Source: Micromonospora rubida (GTDB taxonomy: Bacteria > Actinomycetota > Actinomycetes > Mycobacteriales > Micromonosporaceae). Taken from it: 64,000 nt of DNA. Of this stretch, positions 52,259 to 63,185 are shown piece by piece (position 1 is the first letter of the stretch; each line of letters begins with the position of its first letter). Location: assembly GCF_009908295.1 (NCBI RefSeq), contig NZ_JAAALO010000001.1, forward strand, positions 62,001 to 126,000, in the 5' to 3' direction. The notes under the pieces were generated by a model. It was not told the DNA's origin. It ran no database searches and saw nothing but the letters and a program-made list of their open reading frames with translations. The translations under genes and the position numbers were made by a program.

Positions 52259-53004
52259 GCACCGCGACCGGCACGACGACCCCGGTGAGCCTGAGCGTGC
52301 GGGACGTGCACCTCGCCTTCGGCGCCAACCGGGTGCTGCGGGGCGCGAGCCTGGACGTCGGCCGGGGTGGCACGGCCTGCGTCATCGGGCCGTCCGGGTC
52401 GGGGAAGTCCACCCTGCTGCGCACGATCAACCGGCTCATCGAGCCGGACCGCGGGGACGTGCTGCTGGACGGGCGCAGCGTGCTGGGCGACGACCCGGAC
52501 GCGCTGCGCCAGCGAATCGGCATGGTGTTCCAGCAGTTCAACCTCTTCCCGCACATGACGGTGCTGCGCAACATCACCCTGGCGCTGCGCCGGCTCAAGC
52601 GGCTCGGCGAGGACGAGGCCGCGCAGGTGGCCCGCGCCCAGCTGGAGCGGGTCGGGCTGGCCGGCAAGGCCGACGCCCGGCCGGCGCACCTGTCCGGCGG
52701 GCAGCAGCAGCGGGTGGCGATCGCCCGCGCGCTGGCGTTGCAGCCGCAGGTGATGCTGTTCGACGAGGCGACCTCGGCCCTGGACCCGGAGCTGGTCAAA
52801 GGGGTGCTGGGCATCATGGCGGAGCTGTCGGCGGGCGGCATGACCATGGTGGTGGTGACCCACGAGATGGGCTTCGCCCGCGAGGTCGCCGACACCGTGG
52901 CGTTCATGGACGGCGGGGTGGTGCTGGAGTCCGGCGAGCCGGCGGCGATCTTCGAGCGTCCCCAGCACCCCCGGCTGCGCCGCTTCCTGTCCGAGGTGCT
53001 CTGA
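52255..53004 (+). CDS. Amino-acid ABC transporter ATP-binding protein
   Basis: 249 residues from ATG 52255. Walker [10 protein letters not shown], the Q-loop FQQFN, signature [10 protein letters not shown], Walker B VMLFDEAT and switch H (VVTHEMGFA) are all in order. It belongs to the polar amino-acid transporter ATPases. It ends the riboswitch-controlled operon. Confidence 0.95.
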   Translation: MSTATGTTTPVSLSVRDVHLAFGANRVLRGASLDVGRGGTACVIGPSGSGKSTLLRTINRLIEPDRGDVLLDGRSVLGDDPDALRQRIGMVFQQFNLFPHMTVLRNITLALRRLKRLGEDEAAQVARAQLERVGLAGKADARPAHLSGGQQQRVAIARALALQPQVMLFDEATSALDPELVKGVLGIMAELSAGGMTMVVVTHEMGFAREVADTVAFMDGGVVLESGEPAAIFERPQHPRLRRFLSEVL

Positions 53005-53036
53005 CCCGGCCTCGGGGAACGTCGGTACGGCCGCAG

Positions 53037-53072
53037 CCCGGGCCGGGAGTCCAGCTGGACTCCCGGCCCGGG
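53037..53072 (+). terminator. Terminator of the ABC importer operon
   Basis: Near-perfect 17-base arms CCCGGGCCGGGAGTCCA and TGGACTCCCGGCCCGGG with a two-base centre (in practice a four-base loop), 33 bases after the ATPase stop. Confidence 0.85.
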
Positions 53073-53123
53073 GTGGCAGCTCGGCCACGCATCGGCTGAG
53101 GGCCCGCGTTCTGCAGAAGGCGA

Positions 53124-54044
53124 TCAGAACACCATCGTGAGCAGGTCGGCGAACAGCTCCTGTTCGTCGATCTCGAGCCCGCGGCTCGTGAACCACGTGG
53201 CCATGTTGTGGCAGTCGCGCATCAGGAAGTCCATGCCCTTCGGGTTGCCGACGATGTCGACGACCTGGGGCAGGTCGATCATCACGATCCGCTCGGCCTG
53301 CGCGAGAACGTTGTACGGCGAGAGGTCGCCGTGCGCGAGCCCCGCGCGGGCCAGTTCACGCATGCCGTCGCGGAGCTGCTCGAAGTACACACCGAGCAGC
53401 TCCTTCGACGGCCGGACCTGGGCGAGCCGGGGCGCGGCACCGTCCTCACCGTCGTCGATGAACTCCATCAGCAGCTCGGTGCCGTCCACCTGCACGGGAT
53501 ACGGCACCGGGACGCCGGCCTTCCACAACCGGTTGAGGGCGTCCCATTCGGCGTACGCCCACTGATCGGCCGCGACACTGCGGCCATGAGAGGTCTTCTT
53601 CGCCATCGCCCGGCTGTCGCGGCTGTTGCGGGTACGGCGGCCTTCGACGTACGACGTACTGCGGTGGAAGGACCGGTGTTCCTCGGTGCGGTACCGTTTC
53701 GCGGCCAGCAGCGAGGACTTCGCCGGGTTGTCGCCGATGGCTTCGACGGCCCGTTCGAGCAGGAAGACGTCGGCTTCCTTGCCGGTTTTGAGGACGCCGA
53801 GCTCGGTATCGATCGCAGCCTGTTCCGTGACGACCCATGAGGGGCGTGGTTCTGGGCCGCGAGAGCCGCGCTCGACGTCCAGCCAGGTCGACCACCGCTG
53901 ATCCGGGCCCAGCTTCTCGTCGACCGAATGGAACGTGAAGACGAAGGCGTCGGCCGGATCTGGTTGGGGCTCGGCACCGGTGAAATCGGACCTGCGGGAG
54001 TCGAGGTCGGAGTAGGTATCAGAGAGTTCGTACTCGGAAGACAA
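53124..54044 (-). CDS. RIO-family atypical protein kinase
   Basis: About 306 residues. The start is taken as TTG 54044, with AGGAG eight bases upstream; an ATG further up (in MSATV) lacks a site. The RIO1-like domain is shown by the P-loop-like KTGKEADVFLL, the ATP lysine in LAAKRYRTEE, the catalytic GLAHGDLSPYNVL and the metal Asp in VMIDLPQVV. RIO kinases in bacteria have little-known roles; the eukaryotic ones act in ribosome assembly. It is divergent from the xylanase gene. Confidence 0.88.
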   Translation of the reverse strand: MSSEYELSDTYSDLDSRRSDFTGAEPQPDPADAFVFTFHSVDEKLGPDQRWSTWLDVERGSRGPEPRPSWVVTEQAAIDTELGVLKTGKEADVFLLERAVEAIGDNPAKSSLLAAKRYRTEEHRSFHRSTSYVEGRRTRNSRDSRAMAKKTSHGRSVAADQWAYAEWDALNRLWKAGVPVPYPVQVDGTELLMEFIDDGEDGAAPRLAQVRPSKELLGVYFEQLRDGMRELARAGLAHGDLSPYNVLAQAERIVMIDLPQVVDIVGNPKGMDFLMRDCHNMATWFTSRGLEIDEQELFADLLTMVF

Positions 54045-54282
54045 CGGGTGTGCTCCTGAACAAAGAGGTGGGACTGTTGCGGACATGCCGCAGCACCGTG
54101 ACGACCATCCGTCAGCCCTCCTTAGTCCAGGCAGCGTTCGCCGCCGCTCGATCACCGAGCATGCCCGCCCGTTCCGGACCCCGCAACGTATTTACCGGAA
54201 CCGGGACCGAGCGGTGTGCACGCGCCCGCCGAAGCGCCGACACGTTCGAACTGCGGTGCTCACCCCAAGAACTGCACGGACA

Positions 54283-54297
54283 GCCGAAACTTTCGGC
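54283..54297. promoter_or_regulatory. Perfect 15-bp palindrome upstream of the xylanase gene
   Basis: GCCGAAACTTTCGGC is a perfect palindrome around the central C. The core CGAAACTTTCG occurs upstream of xylan- and arabinan-degrading genes of actinomycetes as a repressor site. It lies 128 bases before ATG 54425. Confidence 0.6.
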
Positions 54298-54334
54298 GTC
54301 GCTGGCCACGCATGACCGGCAAATGTCGGACTAG

Positions 54335-55834
<1,500 letters not shown>

Positions 55835-55840
55835 CCCGGC

Positions 55841-55882
55841 TCCGGACCGTCGTCGAGGCGTACCTCCCTCGGCGACGGTCCG
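55841..55882 (+). terminator. Terminator of the xylanase gene
   Basis: Perfect 11-base arms CCGGACCGTCG and CGACGGTCCGG, with a further inner GAGG/CCTC pairing, just after the stop. Confidence 0.7.
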
Positions 55883-56119
55883 GCCCCGCCGGGCCCGGCC
55901 GCTCGACCAGGGCCCGGTGGGGTGGCCGTAGTTTCCAGCCGCGCTGGCTGCCGGCCGGGCTACTTGGCCAGGGCCTCGGTCTGACCGGTCCTGCGCTGTG
56001 TCCCCTCCCCCGCGAGTGTTCCGGGGACGTCGGCCGCCCCACGCCGCCCCGCATGCCGGGCAGCCGGGCGGCGGCCTGACGAATGCGCCCCGCACCCGGT
56101 CGGGGACCTGTCCTTCGGC

Positions 56120-56185
56120 CCCTGTGGAGCTGCCCCGTCCACGCGCCCGCTCCACCGGTAGCACAAACGGGGCAGCTCCACAGGG
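56120..56185. repeat. Perfect 19-bp-arm inverted repeat between xylanase and mod genes
   Basis: CCCTGTGGAGCTGCCCCGT (56120-56138) and ACGGGGCAGCTCCACAGGG (56167-56185) are exact complements around a 28-base loop. It lies in the 552-base convergent gap 55835-56386, which holds no gene I can support. It may be a bidirectional terminator or a repeated palindromic element. Confidence 0.8.
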
Positions 56186-56386
56186 ACCAACGGAGGGTAG
56201 GCCGCCTCGGCGAAGACCGCCCCGGCACGGGCCGATGGTGTCGGCAGCGCGCACATCCCCGGGGGCCCGCCAAGCCGGAGAACCACGACTTACCCAGAGG
56301 TCGGAGTCGGTGGGCCGTACCTGAGTCGTCACAACCCACTATGGCCGGCCGGCCCGGTCCTGTTGCGTGTCCGGGTCAGCGGCAGG

Positions 56387-57489
<1,103 letters not shown>

Positions 57490-57493
<4 letters not shown>

Positions 57494-58311
57494 GGGCCGG
57501 CTGTCCACTTGTCGCGCAGCCCGGCGAGGATGGCCACGGAGACGGTGAGCAGGACGAGGCTGAGCACGATCGCGGCCTCCAGGTCGGTCTCCAGGGCCAG
57601 GTACACGGCCAGGGGCATGGTCTGGGTGCGGCCCGGGAAGTTGCCGGCGAAGGTGATGGTGGCGCCGAACTCGCCGAGGGCGCGGGCCCAGCACAGCATC
57701 GCCCCGGCGGCCACGCCGGGGGCGACCAGCGGCAGGGTGACGTGCGTGAAGGTGGTCCACCGGCCGGCCCCGAGGGTGGCGGCGGCCTCCTCGTACCGGA
57801 CGTCGGCGCCGCGCAGCGCGCCCTCGACGGCGATGACCAGGAACGGCATGGCCACGAACGCCTCGGCGAGGACGACGCCGGCGGTGGTGAACGGCAGGGT
57901 GATCCCGAAGGTGGCGTCGAGCCAGCCGCCGAGCAGGCCCCGCCGACCGAACACCAGCAGCAGGGCGACGCCGCCGACCACCGGCGGCAGCACCAGCGGC
58001 ACGGTGACCAGCGCCCGGACCAGCCGCCGGCCGGGGAACTCCACCCGGGCCAGCAGCCACGCCAGGGGTACGCCGAGGACGACGCAGACCAGCGTGGCGA
58101 CCGTGGCGGTGAGCAGGGAAAGCCGCAGCGCGGTGAGCACCCCCGGCGCGGCCAGCCGCTGCGGCAGGGTGGCCCACGGGGCGCGGGCGAGCAGCCCGGC
58201 GAGGGGCAGCACGAGGAAGATCAGCCCGAGCCCGGCCGGGACGAACAGGGCGACGGGCATCCGCCGCCCGGGGACTCGGCGGCGCGGTGTCGCCGGGCGG
58301 GCTCGTACCAT
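57490..58311 (-). CDS. modB: Molybdate ABC transporter permease
   Basis: 273 residues from ATG 58311. Six membrane helices are visible, including LGLIFLVLPLAGLLA at the start, and the EAA cytosolic loop is YEEAAATLGAGRWTTFTHVTLP. It lies 5 bases after the modA stop and overlaps modC. ModB forms the pore in the inner membrane. Confidence 0.92.
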
Positions 58312-58316
58312 CGAAG

Positions 58317-59117
58317 TCAGGCCCGTGGGGGCTGGAACCCGGCGGCGGTCAGCGCGGCGCGGCCCCGGTCGGACCGCACGTACGCGACGAACTCCCGGGC
58401 GGCGGCCGGGTTGCCGGCCTGTCGGAGCACGACGATCGGGTAGTCGTTGACGGCCCCGGCGGACTCGGGGAACTCCACGGCGTCCACCTCGGACGCGGCG
58501 GCGTCGGTGCGGTACACCAGCGCGGCGTCGACCTCGCCGAGGCGCAGCTTGGACAGCGCGCCCTTGACGTCCTGTTCGAGGGTGACCGGGGTGAGCGGCA
58601 CGCCGGCGGCGTCGAGGGCGGTGCGGGCCGCCGCGCCGCAGGGCACCTGCGGGGCGCACAGCGCGACCTTCGTCCCGGGCCGGGTCAGGTCGGCGAGCCC
58701 GGCCACGGACCGCGGGTTGCCCTGCGGCACGGCGATGACGAGCTGATTGCGGGCGAAGACGACCGGGGGGCCGTCGGCGTTGCCGGCGTCGGTGACCGTA
58801 CGCATGGTGGCCGGAGACGCGGCGGCGAACACGTCGGCGGGTGCGCCCTGGTTGACCTGGGTGGCCAGGGCGGAGCTGCCGGCGAAGCTGAAGGTGACCG
58901 TCGTGCCCGGGTGGGCGGCCTCGAACTCGGCGCCCAGCCGGGTGAACGACTCGGTCAGCGACGCCGCCGCGAAGACGGTGACCGGGCCACGCACCCCGTC
59001 GCCGTCTGCGGACGGGTCGGCCCCGCCGGCGCAGCCGGTGGCGGCGAGGGCCAGCGCGACCGCCCCGACCAGCGCGGCGCAGGCCCGACGGGTCCCCGGG
59101 TTCCCGCGTGCGGTCAC
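58317..59117 (-). CDS. modA: Molybdate-binding lipoprotein ModA
   Basis: 266 residues from GTG 59117 behind GGAAGGA. The lipobox ALAATGC has the lipidated Cys at residue 29. The type II binding fold shows VTVFAAASLTESF, TFSFAGSSALATQV and GAPADVFAAASP, the anion-binding loops of ModA. A second GTG at 59144, which overlaps the upstream stop by GTGA, belongs to a 27-base tandem copy of the same start region and could add nine residues. Tungstate can also be bound. Confidence 0.93.
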   Translation of the reverse strand: MTARGNPGTRRACAALVGAVALALAATGCAGGADPSADGDGVRGPVTVFAAASLTESFTRLGAEFEAAHPGTTVTFSFAGSSALATQVNQGAPADVFAAASPATMRTVTDAGNADGPPVVFARNQLVIAVPQGNPRSVAGLADLTRPGTKVALCAPQVPCGAAARTALDAAGVPLTPVTLEQDVKGALSKLRLGEVDAALVYRTDAAASEVDAVEFPESAGAVNDYPIVVLRQAGNPAAAREFVAYVRSDRGRAALTAAGFQPPRA

Positions 59118-59159
59118 GGGCCGGTCCTTCCTCCGTGCGGTCACGGGCCGGTCCTTCCT
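59107..59159. repeat. 27-bp tandem duplication over the modA start
   Basis: A 26-base unit CGTGCGGTCACGGGCCGGTCCTTCCT (two copies, 59107-59132 and 59134-59159, given here in part only as its positions) repeats with a 27-base period, nine codons. Each copy holds its own ribosome site (GGAAGGA) and GTG. Confidence 0.9.
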
Positions 59160-59563
59160 CGCGGGGGGTGCGGGGCCGGCCGTTCCACCACGACCGTGGT
59201 CGACTTGATCACCGCGACGGCGACCGAGCCGACCTGGAGGCCCAGGTCGTCGACCGCCTCGCGGCTCATCAGCGACACGATCCGGAACGGCCCGGCCTGG
59301 ATGTCGACCTGGGCCATCACGGCGTCCTTCACCACGGCGGTGACGATGCCGCGTAGCCGGTTGCGGGCCGACGACAGCTCGGCGTGGCGCTCGGGCGCGG
59401 CGGCAGCGGCGCGGACGAACGCGGCCAGGTCGACGCCGTCGAGCGCCCGGTGGCCGTGCTCGTCGCGGGTGGCGACGAGGCGGCCGGCGTCGACCCAGCG
59501 CCGCACCGTGTCGGTGCTGACGCCGAGAAGCTCGGCCGCCTCGCCGATCCGAAACATCGTCAC
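59141..59563 (-). CDS. HTH-Mop molybdate-binding protein, likely regulator of mod genes
   Basis: 140 residues from GTG 59563 (VTMFRIGEAAELLGVSTDTV). The N-terminal helix-turn-helix of excisionase/MerR type (RIGEAAELLGVSTDTVRRWV) is followed by one Mop/TOBE domain (NRLRGIVTAVVKDAVMAQV, then GSVAVAVIKSTTVVVE) that binds molybdate or tungstate. It heads the mod operon, its stop overlapping a modA start. Three CGCAGATGC copies stand upstream and suggest autoregulation by this protein. Its order of domains differs from E. coli ModE. Confidence 0.88.
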   Translation of the reverse strand: MTMFRIGEAAELLGVSTDTVRRWVDAGRLVATRDEHGHRALDGVDLAAFVRAAAAAPERHAELSSARNRLRGIVTAVVKDAVMAQVDIQAGPFRIVSLMSREAVDDLGLQVGSVAVAVIKSTTVVVERPAPHPPRGRTGP

Positions 59564-59569
59564 GAGGGC

Positions 59570-59575
59570 ACTCTA
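59570..59575 (-). promoter_or_regulatory. -10 element of the mod operon, leaderless start
   Basis: On the minus strand TAGAGT ends seven bases before GTG 59563. With the usual distance, transcription starts at or beside the GTG, giving a leaderless mRNA. No clear -35 is seen, as for regulated promoters. Confidence 0.5.
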
Positions 59576-59581
59576 CCGTGC

Positions 59582-59654
59582 CGCAGATGCGGCCCGATAG
59601 CTCACCGGTTCCCTGCATCTGCGGCGTTCATACCGACCAAGTATTCGCAGATGC
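59582..59654. promoter_or_regulatory. Three copies of CGCAGATGC upstream of the mod operon
   Basis: CGCAGATGC occurs at 59582-59590 (+), 59615-59623 (inverted) and 59646-59654 (+), at spacings of 33 and 31 bases, about three helical turns. The first copy lies just upstream of the -10 at 59570, where binding would block polymerase, and it sits in the palindrome CCGCAGATGCGG. Confidence 0.62.
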
Positions 59655-59730
59655 GTCGCCGGGCCGGCGTCCCGGGCGGACGGGACTCGCCGGCCGTGCG
59701 AAACCCGGCGACCCCGGGGAGACTGACGGC

Positions 59731-59796
59731 ATGAGATGGGGTACGCCGAACCGTGCCCGCCGTCGCCGCCGCAGTCGCGGCGCTGGCCGCCCGTGA
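59731..59796 (+). CDS. Tiny basic ORF (21 aa), doubtful
   Basis: ATG 59731 opens a 21-codon frame (MRWGTPNRARRRRRSRGAGRP) within the 342-base gap 59564-59905. A GGGGAG lies 10 bases before it, but no gene follows on this strand for it to lead. It may be a chance frame. Confidence 0.15.
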   Translation: MRWGTPNRARRRRRSRGAGRP

Positions 59797-59858
59797 CGTC
59801 CTCCCCACCGCCATACCCTGACGGCGGCGGCCCCCGCCCGGTCCGGACGCAGGCGCCC

Positions 59859-59892
59859 GGGGCTCCCCCACCAGGGGCGGTGGGAGAGCCCC
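59859..59892 (-). terminator. Terminator of the acyl-CoA dehydrogenase-like gene
   Basis: Arms GGGGCTCCCCCACC and GGTGGGAGAGCCCC pair at 13 of 14 positions around a six-base loop, 14 bases past the stop at 59906 in its direction. Confidence 0.6.
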
Positions 59893-59905
59893 GCGACGCG
59901 AGGCG

Positions 59906-61087
59906 TCACAGGTAGAGGGTGTTGGGCTCCAGCCCGCACAGCACCCGGCCGTACAGCTCGGTGTTGACGTCCGGGACGACGAGGCCGTGCAGCGCGGCGG
60001 AGGTGACGTCCCGCACGATGCGCTGGATCGGCACGTCGCTGTAGATGGAGGTGCCGCCGCTGGCCATCTGGAAGATGTCGGCGACCTCCTTGGCCAGGCG
60101 GGCCGCCTCGCCCTGGTCGGCGCGCGCCCGGACCCGCTCCTCGACGGTCCACGCCTCGCCGCTGAACGCCTTGTGGTCGACGACCTCGGCGATCCGCCGG
60201 GCGTGGAACAACGCCTGGTCGATCTTGTGGGCGGCGGAGCCGACCCGCAGGTGGGTCAGCGGGGCCTCGGCCTGGCTCGGGTACTCGGTGTAGATGATCT
60301 TCCGGTCGGGCAGCCGCTCGAAGAAGCTGTCCCAGGCCGCCTTGGCCAGGCCGGCGAGCATGCCGGCGCCGGAGACGGCGGCGACCAGGGTGGCCGGGGT
60401 GGAGTAGATGGGAATGTTCCGGTTGGTCTCGGACAGGGTCTCCGGACCGAGCGCGGCCCCCAGCGGGATGACCCGCTCGGCCGGGAGGAAGACGTCCGTG
60501 GCCACGGTGGTGATGCTGCCGGAGCCGCGCAGCCCGGTGGTGTGCCAGTCGTCGACCAGCTCCATGTCCGACATCGGGACCATGGTCATGACCGGCTCCG
60601 GCTCGGCGCCGTCGCGCAGGATCACCGCCGCGGCCTCCATCCAGTGCGCGTGGTGCGCGCCGCTGACGAATGGCCACCGGCCGTTGAGGAGGTAGCCGCC
60701 CTCGACCGGGACCATCGTGCCCTTGGGGGCGTTGGTGCCGCAGACCCGCACGTCCGGGGTCGAGAAGACCTCGTCCTGCACCTCGTCGGGGAACATGCAG
60801 ACCAGGTAGGTGGGGATCCAGTTCACCATCGCCACCCAGGCCACGGAGCCGTCGATGCGGCCCAGCGCCGCGCCGACCTCGACCAGGGTGGCGCCGTCGC
60901 ACTCGTAGCCGCCGTACCGCTTGGGCACCCGCATCCGGAAGATGCCCGCCTCGGCCATCGCCTCGACCGTCGCCTCGTGCAGGCGGCGGTTCTCCTCCGA
61001 CCACGCCACGTGCTCCCGGAGCACCGGCTCGGCTTTGGCCACGCGGCGCAGGATCTCCTCGCGGGTGGGGATTTCGGTGATCGTCAC
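59906..61087 (-). CDS. Acyl-CoA dehydrogenase-fold flavoprotein (group D monooxygenase type)
   Basis: 393 residues. The N-terminal helical domain (LREHVAWSEENRRLHEATV), middle beta-domain (WPFVSGAHHAHWMEAAAVIL, then WHTTGLRGSGSITT) and C-terminal helical bundle match the HpaB/HsaA-like group D flavin monooxygenases rather than true acyl-CoA dehydrogenases. Such enzymes use reduced flavin from a partner to hydroxylate aromatics or polyketides. No flavin reductase is adjacent. Substrate unknown. Confidence 0.82.
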   Translation of the reverse strand: MTITEIPTREEILRRVAKAEPVLREHVAWSEENRRLHEATVEAMAEAGIFRMRVPKRYGGYECDGATLVEVGAALGRIDGSVAWVAMVNWIPTYLVCMFPDEVQDEVFSTPDVRVCGTNAPKGTMVPVEGGYLLNGRWPFVSGAHHAHWMEAAAVILRDGAEPEPVMTMVPMSDMELVDDWHTTGLRGSGSITTVATDVFLPAERVIPLGAALGPETLSETNRNIPIYSTPATLVAAVSGAGMLAGLAKAAWDSFFERLPDRKIIYTEYPSQAEAPLTHLRVGSAAHKIDQALFHARRIAEVVDHKAFSGEAWTVEERVRARADQGEAARLAKEVADIFQMASGGTSIYSDVPIQRIVRDVTSAALHGLVVPDVNTELYGRVLCGLEPNTLYL

Positions 61088-61184
61088 CAGTTCCTCCTTG
61101 GGAAGGCTCTCCGGTCCATGGACCTTGTCCCCCTCACGGTCGCACCGGCCGCCGCGCGGGCACTTCTTCTGTATTGCGGGGGTG

Positions 61185-61204
61185 CCCCGGAGCCGGATCC
61201 GGGG
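61185..61204 (-). terminator. Hairpin after the mycothiol-isomerase-like gene
   Basis: CCCCGGA and TCCGGGG pair perfectly around GCCGGA, 17 bases past the stop at 61221 in its direction. Confidence 0.5.
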
Positions 61205-61220
61205 GCGCCACGGCCTCGGC

Positions 61221-62066
61221 TCAGGACGGCATCCGCATGGTCCGCAGGAAGACGGGCAGCAACCAGGGCCGCCGCCCCCCGACGGACAACTTTCGGGCGA
61301 GCACCGCGCGCACCCGGTGCACCCGCCCGAACAGCATCAGGGTGAAGGTGGCCGGGTCGAAGGAGAGCCGGACGTCCGGGCGCGGGTCCGGCGGTTCCAC
61401 CGACACCCGGCCGTCGACCAGGGCCAGGGTCACCTCCGGGCCGAAGCGGTGCCGGAAGTTCACCGAGATCCGTCCCGGACGCGCCGGGGCGTCGCGGTCC
61501 AGCAGCCGGCCGTAGCTGCGGCGGGTCATGTCGACCAGGAACAGGTCGACGAAGAGAGCGGCGTCGGCGGGGTCGATGACCCAGCGTCTCCCAAGCGCCC
61601 GGGCGATGTCCCAGGAGTGGATGTTCAGCTCGTTGAGCAGGTGGGCCAGCACTCCGGTGACCGGCAGCCGGGCGCCGCCCAGCCAGGACACCTCGTGCTC
61701 CGGCCCGGTCTCCCCGACCGCCCGCAGCACCTCCTCGACGTCGGCGCGCAGCCGGTCGGCCAGCACCGGCAGGCGCCGCTCGGTGAACTGCCGCAGCACC
61801 TCGGCGTTCATCACCGAGACGGTGTCGACGGTGGTGCGGCGGCGCAGTTCGAGCAGGCCGGGCACCGGAAGGTCGGGCGGGGAGCCCCGGACGAGGGACA
61901 GGCCCATCGCGGCGACGCCGCACAGGTGGGCCAGGGTGTCGGCCACCGTCCAGTGCGCGGTGGCGGCCCGGTCGGGCGGGGCGTCCTCGACGAGGTCGAG
62001 CAGCCGCCCCAGGACGACGGGCACGGAGGTTCGGACGCGGCGCCACTGGTGCGGGGTGACCGACAT
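61221..62066 (-). CDS. Maleylpyruvate-isomerase-family (MDMPI) protein
   Basis: 281 residues. The N-terminal DinB-like domain carries the family pattern AAHWTVADTLAHLCGVAAMG and a metal-binding His in LAHLLNELNIHSWDIARAL; the C-terminal domain is SCP2-like with PDVRLSFDPATFTLMLFGR. In actinomycetes this family uses mycothiol as cofactor. The reaction is probably a thiol-dependent isomerisation or transfer, with the substrate undefined. It is divergent from the membrane protein gene. Confidence 0.83.
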   Translation of the reverse strand: MSVTPHQWRRVRTSVPVVLGRLLDLVEDAPPDRAATAHWTVADTLAHLCGVAAMGLSLVRGSPPDLPVPGLLELRRRTTVDTVSVMNAEVLRQFTERRLPVLADRLRADVEEVLRAVGETGPEHEVSWLGGARLPVTGVLAHLLNELNIHSWDIARALGRRWVIDPADAALFVDLFLVDMTRRSYGRLLDRDAPARPGRISVNFRHRFGPEVTLALVDGRVSVEPPDPRPDVRLSFDPATFTLMLFGRVHRVRAVLARKLSVGGRRPWLLPVFLRTMRMPS

Positions 62067-62194
62067 ACGTCCACCATGGAGGACGGGGCGCGGTGGAGAC
62101 TTGTTCGAGGTTGCTGTCCTGCCGCCGTCGGGCCCGGCGCGAATTCGGCAATTCTGAAGAAGTCAACGGGCAGATCGGTCCCCATAATCCATCC

Positions 62195-63133
62195 ATGACT
62201 GTCACCGGAAGCGCGGGCGCGGTCCACCTCGCCGCGCACACCCACCCGCGGGCGCGCGGGCGGATCGTCCTGGGCGGTGTCGCGGCGGGAGTCCTGCTCG
62301 CGGTGCTGTGGTCGTACGAGTTCGTCGACCACGTGATCGGTGACAACGTCGCCAACACCCTGCTGGGCCACGACGCGAAGGCCACCGCCATCGGTGGCAC
62401 CGTCGCGGGCCTGGTGTTCGCGTTCGTCTCCGGCCTGGCCGGCACGTTCACGGCGTGCAACATCGCCATGGCCGCCGCGGTCGGCCCGATGAGCCAGGCC
62501 GGCGGCGCCGGGGCCACCCGGGCCGGGCTGCGCGGCCTGCTGCGGCCGGTCGGCTGGCTCACCGTGGGGATGGTGGCGGTCTCCGCGGTGTACGGCTTCG
62601 TCGGCGTGCTGCTCGGCGACCGGCTGCCGCAGTTGTCCACCGACACGGTCGGCGGGCTGCCGGTGCGCCTGATCCAGTCGATGGTCGTCTTCGGCGTGAT
62701 CGGGCTCGCCTTCGTCTACCTCGGGCTGGCCGCGCTCGGGACGCTGCCCGACCCGTTCGCGCACCGCCCCGTCGCCCGGGTGGTGGTGCTCGGCGCGCTG
62801 GTCGGCGGGTTCCTCATCGGCCGGCCGTACCCGCTGTTCAACAAGCTGTTCCACTGGGCGGTGGACACCGGGAACCCGCTCTACGGCGCGGGCGCGTTCG
62901 TGCTCCAGTCGCTCGGCAACATCGCCATCGTCGCCGCGCTGTTCGCGCTGATCATCGTGGCCACCCGGGGCCGGTTCATCCAGTGGCTGTCCGGCAGCCC
63001 CGCCCGCACGGCCGCGGTGACCGGGGCGCTGCTGATCGCGCTGGGCGTGTTCATGGTCGTCTACTGGGACGTGCGGCTGCCCGCGATGTTCGACTACGGC
63101 TGGTTCCCCACCATGCCGTACAACGCGCGATAG
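62195..63133 (+). CDS. Polytopic membrane protein with CcdA/DsbD-like features
   Basis: 312 residues from ATG 62195. Six or more membrane helices are evident. A helix pair around GLVFAFVSGLAGTFTACNIAM contains a Cys in a position recalling CcdA/DsbD transmembrane thiol transporters, though a second redox Cys of that family is not clear. It could be a thiol-redox relay or an unrelated transporter. The neighbours (mycothiol family protein, AhpD-like protein) are redox-linked, which is suggestive only. Confidence 0.6.
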   Translation: MTVTGSAGAVHLAAHTHPRARGRIVLGGVAAGVLLAVLWSYEFVDHVIGDNVANTLLGHDAKATAIGGTVAGLVFAFVSGLAGTFTACNIAMAAAVGPMSQAGGAGATRAGLRGLLRPVGWLTVGMVAVSAVYGFVGVLLGDRLPQLSTDTVGGLPVRLIQSMVVFGVIGLAFVYLGLAALGTLPDPFAHRPVARVVVLGALVGGFLIGRPYPLFNKLFHWAVDTGNPLYGAGAFVLQSLGNIAIVAALFALIIVATRGRFIQWLSGSPARTAAVTGALLIALGVFMVVYWDVRLPAMFDYGWFPTMPYNAR

Positions 63134-63185
63134 CGCCCCGCCGTGCCGGCGGGCGCGTCCCCGCGCCCGCCGGTGCCCGCGCCGG

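Noticed and set aside
55835..56386. Small frames in the gap after the xylanase
   Set aside because: They are Pro/Arg-rich, lack ribosome sites and cross the inverted repeat.
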